From assembly GCA_016584495.1 (NCBI GenBank), contig WAID01000006.1:1302001-1366000 (forward strand): DNA of 64,000 nucleotides, given 5' to 3'. Shown one piece after another: positions 56,693 to 64,000 of the stretch. The position numbers were made by a program, and so were the translations under genes. Under the pieces are notes generated by a model, which did not search any database, was not told where the DNA came from, and worked only from the letters and a program-made list of their open reading frames with translations. Source of the stretch: Celoporthe dispersa. Taxonomy: Eukaryota > Ascomycota > Sordariomycetes > Diaporthales > Cryphonectriaceae. Position 1 is the stretch's first letter. Each line of letters begins with the position of its first letter.

Positions 56693-59137
56693 TGTGAAGC
56701 GCACGGTAGGTATGGAGCGTAGCAGACGTGTAGAAGTTGAGGTATTGAAGATTACAAGAGAGTGCGGCCAGCAGCTGTTGTGCATATAGTACACGGGACA
56801 GATGTGAGGCAAGACTCTGGATGCCACCATAAAGAGGCTCAGGAAGGAAGGACAAAAGTGGAAGCGATATGTCAACGTCATATGCTGCTGAGTGCTCAAT
56901 TACTGTCCACAGCCCGACTTGAAGACACAGGCCAATGTTGGTGGCAAGTATGAGCTGGACAGTTGTTGAAGGCACGATTATGCAGGCTAGTGAGAAGAAA
57001 AGGAGGAGAGGGGGTGAAAAGAGGAGCGGTTGACCAGGCAGTACTGGGAGGGAACTTTCCCGTATGGGACGCGCGCCCTGCGCATGTCATCCCTGACTCC
57101 AGTGCGTCACCCAGGCGCCTCGGAACCGCCAACTCACGTGGTCTGGGTTCTCGAGTGTAATTACTGTAGGCTACGCAGTTACCACCACGCAAGGACCCCT
57201 CTCACTATAGGCTATCATCAGTCATTACCGCGCCTGTTTGACTGAAGGCAAAGAAAAGATCTTGTGTAGTTCAGATAGTAGCCATTGTGGACTAACTGAT
57301 TCATTGGTTTGATGGGATGCAAGAATGCGATCCATCCGACTCGATGCAGCAGACTTCAGTCCTCCCAAAAGTCTGCTGCTGGCTTCTAAATCTTGGCATT
57401 CGATGTCGTGTTCAGTTCCATCGAAAGGCTGTGGCTGAGGATTCTGGAAGTCTCTTGGGACCGGGCAATAGACTTGGTGACAGCGCTCTCAGTATGCCAT
57501 ACGCAGTATATTCATCCCACCAAAAAGAAAAAAGAAAGAAAAAAAAAAAGGTTAGCCCTGTAGATAAGCCTGTGTAGTCTAAACCTTAAAAGGGTGTACG
57601 GGCTGGGTATAGGATATTGTTCTAGAATGTTTGGAGGAATAGGGGGTTGTGGTTCGTTACAGCAGAGCATAAGGGAGATCCAACCATTGATATAAAAATG
57701 GACCTCAAAGGAAATGAGCGGATCTTGTAGCTTTTTTTATCATGCTGCTCTGATACTATACCTTCACTTTTTGACAGCCATGGCATCCAGGGGAGACAAT
57801 ACCAAGAAGAAGACTATGTCATATGAAGTTGCCAACCAAATAGAAAGAAAAAATCACGCAGGAGTGATTAAAAATTGCACTGTGTTTTTCTATTTATTGA
57901 GAGGAAACAAGGAAAGAAGAAAAAAAAAGAGGGGACCAGATAGCCGCAGGTGCATCCAGACATGGATTCAATCATCCCGGCTCATCTCATCTCGAGCTCC
58001 TCCTGCTCCGTCCATATTACCATCCATAGTATTATTTCACATGCAGCACGGTCGGTAATAAAAAGTAATTCAACGCTTCGCTCCACCGTCTGACAGCCCG
58101 CCGGGAGGCTAGGGAGGGTCAGAAGCTCGTTGCTTACCGTAATGCGAAAGTGCTGCTACCTGTCGGCCAGAGTTAGGGAGTCTGCAGCAATAATGGCCCA
58201 GGGAAAAAAAAGGTGCGTCCAGTGTGCGGAGAGACGTTACACGGTTCATAGTAATATACATCGTAGCGATGCCTATGGAATAGCTGACCTATCCAGACAA
58301 GCAAGCGATCGATGTCGTGGGGCAAGGTTTAGCGGTTTAGCGATGATCTGCAGGACCTGGCAGCTCCTGGACAAAGTTCTCTCTCTCTCTCTCTCTCGGC
58401 TAGGATAGTTAGGACAGTTCGCCCTACCAGCTGCTGCAGCGGCATCCCCTGTTCTCTCGTATTTTCAGTCCCTTCCTGATAGGCTGCAGCGCAAAGGACC
58501 CCTGGTAGTTAGTTTGGCGCCGTCTGGCCCATTCCGCCGTTGAGAGTTCAGACAGCACAGCAGCTGGGCCTGGAGGCTCAGCACACCATTCCTTCTTGCT
58601 AGGGCGAATCTGAATCCCAGGGGGCTCACTCACTCTGTCCTGGGTATCGCTCGATTCAACCTCTCGATCTGTTCCTATTTCCTCTATCGCATTTGTCGCC
58701 CCGGGTCAACGATTGATTGTTTTGCCAGGGCATCACGAGCCACCTCGACCAACCCAGCACGTCCATTTTGAACATTAATTTCGAACCGCCAACGATATCC
58801 TCTCCCCAGCCCTCTCCTCTCGCTTTGGCCCCATCGTCCTGATCACCCGTGCGCCACACAAGACACAGACATAGACGTCTCGTCCACGTCGCGTTTAATC
58901 CGGAGCACAGCAGACGAGGCACAGTCCACCCTACCTACCGGCAACCTACCGCCGTGTCACCACCGACAAGACATCCTGCCCATCAGTCCGTCGCTTCCGA
59001 CAGCACGAGACAATCCTCCCAGCCTGCGACCAGGCGACGGATCGCGACCTTACCGCGCGTAGCTGGGCCCTGAACAGACCTGTCGCGATTTCTCCTCTGG
59101 GTGGTGCCCCGGGCCACCCAAGATTCCTCCCTCCACC
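56693..59137. other. 2.4 kb divergent intergenic region
   Basis: No gene is supported. The middle (about 57500-58080) is AT-rich and includes A-runs near 57540. A CT microsatellite lies at 58379-58396. The last 400 bp before the mannosyltransferase ATG are C/A-rich leader-like sequence. Confidence 0.5.
58379..58396. repeat. (CT)n microsatellite
   Basis: Nine CT units in a gene-free region. Confidence 0.85.
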
Positions 59138-60676
59138 ATGCTCCTGCCAAAGGGTGGTATCAACTGGAAGGCTGCAAGGGCCAGTCTTCCGCCGACGAGA
59201 GCCGTGTGGACCTTCTTGACGCGGACGAGGTTCCTATTGTGTATCGCCATCGCAGGTGTCCTCCTCCTATTATGGCGCGGCATAAGCACATCAGCGTCTG
59301 AGATGCAGAGGTGGGTCGAGCCAGCAACTATTACCCAAAGCCAGGCTCAAACGTCAGGCACACTCTACGGCCTCGGTCACTGACCTGATCATGTCTACAG
59401 TTTCTACTGTTGGGGTCCTTCAAAACCGCCGATGGAGATGACCCTCAACGAGCAGGTCGCATGGAGCAAGCACCTCCAGACACCCGTCATCTTCAACCAC
59501 CACACGCCGATACATGTCAACTCCTCGACCGTGGAGCACGTCGACCTCAACCCGATCGCGTCCACCAAGAAGGCGCTGCAGAACGAGGAGCGGATCCTCA
59601 TCCTGACGCCTCTGAAGGACGCCGCCCCCTACCTCTCCAAACACTTCGAGCTGCTCGCCGAACTGACATATCCCCACCATCTCATCGACGTCGCCTTCCT
59701 CGTCTCCGACTCCGCCGACGACACGATGGCCGTCCTGGCCATGGAGCTCGACAGGATACAGAAGCGCCCCGACACCATCCCCTTCCGGAGCGCCATGGTC
59801 GTCGAGAAGGACTTTGGCTTCCACCTCAGCCAGAACGTTGAGGACCGCCACGGCTTCGAGGCACAGGGGCCGCGCCGTAAGGCCATGGGCAGGGCTCGCA
59901 ACTACCTCCTCTCCGCCTCCCTGAAGCCCGACCACTCATGGGTCTATTGGCGCGATGTCGACATCGTGGACAGCCCCAAGAAGATCATCGAGGACTTCAT
60001 CGCCCACGACCGCGATATCCTTGTTCCCAGTAGGTTTTCCCATGACCAGACCATAACAGCAGGCAGGACTGACACCTCTCAGATATCTGGTTCCATCGAT
60101 ACAAAGAGGGTCGCGATATCGAAGGACGATGTAAGACCGCTATCTCCCTACGAGAACCCCAGGCGTGGCAATGCAGTGATGCTGATAGTGAGACAAGTCG
60201 ATTATAATTCCTGGGTTGAGTCGGCCAAGGGCCGCAAGCTTGCCTCGAAGCTGGACAAAGACGTTGTGCTGGCTGAAGGTATGTCCCCCATCTTCCTGTT
60301 CCCTGGTAGCTGGCGGAGGCTGACGGTACTACATAGGTTACAAGCAATATGACACCGGGCGCACGTACATGGCGAAGATGGGCGACTGGCGCGATAACAA
60401 GGACGTCGAGCTAGAGCTGGACGGGATTGGTGGTGTCAATATCCTTGTCAAGGCTGATGTTCACAGATCAGGTTCGTGGTGGCAGGACGCTCAGACTGAT
60501 GGCCAGACAACTGACATTCTGCTGCAGGCATCAACTTCCCCGCGTACGCCTTCGAGAATCAAGCCGAGACAGAAGGGTTTGCAAAGATGGCCAAGCGAGC
60601 CGGGTACGGGGTCTACGGCCTGCCCAATTACGTAGTCTGGCACATCGACACGGATGAGAAGCCCGGCAACGCATAG
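59138..60676 (+). CDS. Mnn9/Anp1/Van1-family Golgi mannosyltransferase
   Basis: This is a type II Golgi membrane enzyme of the M-Pol complexes that extend the alpha-1,6-mannose backbone of N-glycans on wall proteins. Six exons (59138-59310, 59401-60029, 60083-60130, 60198-60278, 60337-60471, 60528-60676) give 404 residues with a clean frame. A short cytoplasmic tail is followed by a membrane anchor at about 31-46 (RFLLCIAIAGVLLLLW). The luminal domain has RILILTPLKDAAPYLSKHFE, the VEKDFGFHLSQ block, and the donor-binding DVD in WVYWRDVDIVDSP. IWFHRYKEGRDIEGR is encoded by the 48-nt third exon. GYKQYDTGRTYMAKMGDW, GIGGVNILVKADVHRSG and GVYGLPNYVVWHID close the family pattern. The motifs look closest to Anp1-type fungal members, but I cannot separate the three paralogues with certainty. 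The acceptor of intron 3 is AAG rather than CAG or TAG. Confidence 0.92.
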
Positions 60677-62104
60677 TCCTGGACCAGATCCATCCAGCTT
60701 CACTTCTCGCGGGATTTTAGCAGATCCCGTCTTATTTGCACCGACAAACCGACCCGACGACCTTCTAGACCGGACGGCGGGAGACACAGGCATTGTGTAC
60801 GAAGAGCATGAATACAGACGGACGGACGAGGCGCCACATACCCTATTTCGATGATGGCAGGCAGGCTTTCGACACCAAAACGGAGTTACGGCGGGGGGTT
60901 GGGGATTCTCACTGCTTTGTCTCTTCATCATCACCATCATGAACAAACTATAAATTCGACATACGCATAAGGTATCTCGGCATACATTTCTCTTCCGCCA
61001 TGGGCTCCCGAGGCAATGGCAGCCCACGCTGGTCGCCCTTCCGATCGTCCGCTGGCACATGGAGTTCCTTTCCTAAGCATCGAGGCCTCTCTCGCGATAC
61101 CGTCAAAATGGCCTCGAGCCTCGTATGCTACCCAATTTATCCATTTATAATTACGAACCTTTTTTCTGGGCTAGTCTGGGATCTCTTGGGCACAAATGGA
61201 CCCCCGGGCCTTCCAGCTCTCGATCTTCCCTTCTCGGCCAAACCCAGCTGTGGACCTCTGATAAGCTTCGCACTGAAGACATTCACTTTGTTCGATCAAA
61301 AGATCCTGGGGACTCTATAGATTTTTTGGCTAGTTCTGTCTTTGACGATGTGCTGAACAAAATTTGGTTGGAGAGTGCAGTTGCTGGTTGATGCATACTT
61401 TCATGCTGAGGGATGAGGGTCATTGGTGAATGGGATGGGACAACATGAGACAACAGGAAAATCTGACAGGCCGTCGACCATGGGATGGAGGCGGTCTGCC
61501 TGAGCTCTGAAAAAACAGTAACTAATATATACCTACCACTTTCCACAAGTCTCTGGAGCAATGTGAGCTTGGATATCAACATGCATGCGTAGGTTCACTT
61601 GTACCTGTGGAGTCTCGTTGTCAGAGGCTTCTTGTAGACAGTATAGTCAGTCTCTCCAGGGCAGACACTACCTTGACAAGTCTGCCTGGCAGGGTCAGTG
61701 CTGAATGTCCCAGTATTTCAAGGTCCTCTCAATGCATAGTGTCTTGTCAAACCTTGCCTAGAGTCCACAGCATACACTCATGTGTCTTGCGCTCAGCAGT
61801 CTGTTGCAGAAGGAGAATAGTCTAAGAACCATGTCTTTTTGTCTTTCGCATCTCCCTCCGGGATCGCCATGTATGGTACAGTGTATGTTCCCGACCTCGT
61901 CGCCTCTGCGTTCGCTCCGTACGGTTGGATCACCTCTTCCAATCCTGCTTGCGGTAGAACTCGATCACAGCGGACGGCGCGCAGCTGCGCCTCCCTCCGA
62001 GAAACCCCCACGCGACATCGACCTCGTCCCAGTAGCTTTGACCTTCTCGCGCATCGTCCTCGGCCCGTTCCCATATCCTACACCCTACACACAGCACCCA
62101 TCTC
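60677..62104. other. Convergent 3' region of mannosyltransferase and qcr7
   Basis: No gene is supported in 1.4 kb. Short open frames lack domains. Confidence 0.5.
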
Positions 62105-62558
62105 TTAGTGCTTCTTGTAGACGGTCATGGTATCAAGGGCCTCCCTCTCCTTGGCCTCGGCCTCGACAACCTTGATGAGGGGCCCCAGGTAAGGGATATC
62201 CTCGGCGGGCTTCGTCCACTCGGCCTTGGGGAGCAGCTTGTGGGAGATGGAGCACTGCACGGCGCGGCGGATGCGGAAGATGCGGTCGTAGCGCTCCTTC
62301 TCGTTCAGGCGCGCGAGGGCGGTCTGTACGGTCTCGGATTCCTCGGGGATCAGGTCGTCGGCCCTGTGAGAGACGTCGTGTGAGTGATCTGTGGCCCGGT
62401 AGTCCCAATTGGGCCCTGGGGATGGGGGAGGGGAACCAATTACCTGAGACCCAGCTGGCGGTAGCCTGAGGCGTTGGCGTACCAGTTGGCCAGAGGCTTG
62501 AGAGCACTACCAGCCAGGGGCGCTTAGCGACAAAGGGAGCCAGAGTAATGTATGACAT
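62105..62558 (-). CDS. Cytochrome bc1 complex subunit 7 (Qcr7), one-base frameshift
   Basis: This is a small matrix-side subunit of mitochondrial complex III (ubiquinol-cytochrome c reductase, 14 kDa subunit). Two exons (62444-62558 and 62105-62363) give 124 residues. Exon 1 starts MSYITLAPFVAKRPWL and, after the break, reads LKPLANWYANASGYRQLGLR. Exon 2 has ADDLIPEESETVQTALARL, ERYDRIFRIRRAVQCSISHK, LLPKAEWTKPAEDIPYLGP and ends MTVYKKH, all characteristic of Qcr7. One base appears to be missing at about 62510-62511 (plus strand CC), right after RPWL. An alternative intron there would be far too short. The corrected length equals that of known fungal Qcr7. The gene is respiration-essential in yeast, so an error is more likely than a mutation. 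Confidence 0.9.
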
Positions 62559-62569
62559 CTTGGCCTCTG

Positions 62570-62594
62570 TGTGTGTGGGTGGGTGGGTGGGTGG
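62570..62594. repeat. (GTGG)n repeat
   Basis: Short GGGT/GTGG repeat immediately upstream of the qcr7 start. Confidence 0.8.
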
Positions 62595-63272
62595 ATGTTT
62601 GTGGAGGTCGAGCGCGGTGTCGGTTTGGTGGTGATGAGGCTTCAGCAAGCAACAAGTTCTGGGTGCACCCAAGTCAGGTCAGCGGGAATTGGCGTAGTCA
62701 AACCAGTGGAAGTTGATTGGCGAACGAGGATGAATCGGAACTCCCAAGGCTGCTGAGTCAGCCGGGGTGTTGCATATTTTGAATGTGGTACTCAACTCGA
62801 CACTACTAAAATCTTGGACAGTGACATTTTGGGGTACAATAGGTACTTTGGTACCCAAAGCTGAAGACAGCAGGAAGATGTCACAGAAGGATGACTTGCG
62901 AATGAATGATGATCTGAATCGAAAATACCTCCTTGCCAAGATGTAATTATTATTTACTTGTTTATTTTTGCCTACGTTACTGGGTTACTTTCCTGGGTCT
63001 TGCAGCTCACTTGGACAGAAGGAGACCTGGGACGGGGGGCACACGAGGTACTTCTGTTATCGGAAGTATTTTCTGCTGATAACAGCCTCCCCGATAGCAA
63101 ACAAGCTCATCAACCTGCTGCAACGCGCCAAAAAGCAGAGAAAGATTCAAAACACGATGAGATCACTGGCAACAGTTCATGGCCTGATTGTAAACACACC
63201 GACCCCAAACCTGAATGCAACCCCCCAGCAACCTGCACCACCTTACACCTGCACCACCTCTGCTCTGTTCCT

Positions 63273-63294
63273 CTCCCTCCCTCCCTCCCTCCCT
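63273..63294. repeat. (CCCT)n repeat
   Basis: Five to six CCCT units in a pyrimidine-rich leader-like region. Confidence 0.8.
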
Positions 63295-63928
63295 CTCTCG
63301 TAATCACTTTGGTTGTGAGGAGCTAAGCAGACCCTAGAAAGTGCCCGCTTCTTTGCTGCAGTCTGCCGTCATTGCCCGGTGTCGGGTTCACATTCACTGC
63401 AACTCCATCTCAGCAGCAGGCAGCGCACTTTCAACCTCCAGTACTGCTCCTCCCCACCTCCACCCAAAAGCTCAACACAGATGTCGACTGCTCTCTCTCA
63501 GCAGCCACCCCTCTGACACCCTCCTACCTGTCTCACCACATTCCCTTCTCCTGCGACATTTCTACTCCAGTTATGTATCTCAAAGCCAATGGCCTCTGAT
63601 AATCGCTAGCTGCACCGTCACGGCCTCTGCGTGGGAACCCATTCCCCGCACACCGGCAACGGGACCCCTCGACCTGATCCCAAGTCCCAGATTCACAGAG
63701 CCTCTTGAGGCTCACAACAACATACCTCTGCCTCTACCTGGTCGCGTCACGTCGCAACCCCCATCGAAAAATAATACAAGCTCTTCACCCGATCTCCGAG
63801 CCTCCCGTCCAACATCACCGTCTCCTCCGTCTCGCAGGGCCTTCTCGCCAACATCGACGGCGAGGCCCCCTCCCTCTCCAGACCGAATTCGCATATCATC
63901 TGCTTCGCCTCCTCGCTGAGGAAGAGGC

Positions 63929-64000
63929 ATGTCTCTCGAGCAACAGTCCGCGCCTCCTTCAGCCGCGGAAAATGGGCGTACCTCTCCCTCCTCTGCTGCC
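63929..64000 (+). CDS. Possible 5' end of a gene cut by the window edge
   Basis: An ATG at 63929 opens a frame that stays open to the end of the window (MSLEQQSAPPSAAENGRTSP and on). It is preceded by several hundred bases of pyrimidine/C-rich leader-like sequence, as in front of other genes here. Only 24 residues are visible, all low-complexity, so no product can be named and the start itself is uncertain. Confidence 0.35.
   Translation, partial: MSLEQQSAPPSAAENGRTSPSSAA

Larger units (their letters stand above)
62559..63928. other. Divergent region between qcr7 and the right-edge gene
   Basis: This holds the qcr7 promoter and, to the right, a C/T- and A/C-rich leader. A GGGT-type repeat lies just upstream of qcr7 and a CCCT repeat near 63280. 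No complete gene is supported. Confidence 0.45.

Noticed and set aside
61922..61945. GGTTGGATCACCTC, like the 3' end of bacterial 16S rRNA
   Set aside because: Only about 14 bases match and the flanks have no rRNA resemblance; a chance match in a 3' flank.

Overview
The window reads as nuclear DNA of a filamentous ascomycete (Pezizomycotina, most likely a sordariomycete). The evidence is many 50-90 bp GT..AG introns with CTAAC-type branch sites, GC-rich coding exons, CT-rich leaders, and proteins that resemble Neurospora-type orthologues: the complex I 21.3 kDa subunit, QCR7, ECM33 and fungal zinc-knuckle proteins. I support 21 complete protein-coding genes and one gene start at the right edge. 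I saw no rRNA, no convincing tRNA, no transposon, no CRISPR array and no secondary-metabolite cluster.

Layout. 0.7-6.6 kb: UBA/UBX protein (-), VAP/Scs2 (+), sphingolipid delta-4 desaturase (-). 6.5-9.5 kb is a long non-coding stretch. 9.5-19.2 kb: a 13-knuckle CnjB-like CCHC protein (+), a SAM methyltransferase (-), an SDR (+) and a Gis2/CNBP protein (+) that contains a 15-nt microexon. 20.2-28.1 kb: flavin amine oxidase (-), a cytochrome b5/acyl-CoA dehydrogenase fusion (+) and eIF2B-beta (+). 29.7-32.4 kb: a large low-complexity protein of unknown function (+). 32.8-41.3 kb: Naa10 (-), a second SDR (+), a membrane-bound J-like protein (+), Lto1 (+) and the complex I 21.3 kDa subunit (-). 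42.9-48.6 kb: a Dot5-type peroxiredoxin (+), the SPF45 splicing factor (+) and ECM33 (-). A gene-free stretch of about 6.9 kb follows, then a 3-methyladenine DNA glycosylase (-), a Mnn9-family mannosyltransferase (+), QCR7 (-) and a partial gene at the edge.

The genes are mostly housekeeping: ER contacts and sphingolipids, RNA binding, splicing and translation, respiration, cell wall, DNA repair. They do not form one pathway; gene pairs are simply convergent or divergent.

An important caveat concerns frame breaks. Nine of the 21 complete genes, including essential ones (eIF2B-beta, SPF45, QCR7), can be read only if one-base shifts are allowed. Almost all of these fall in short runs of one base. 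This is best explained as sequencing or assembly error, not gene decay. I annotate these genes as CDS and give the position of each shift. The best candidates for something undescribed are the 29.7-32.4 kb protein, the recurring intergenic 10-mer TACCATAGTA, and the J-like protein that lacks HPD. I did not find a clear novel system.
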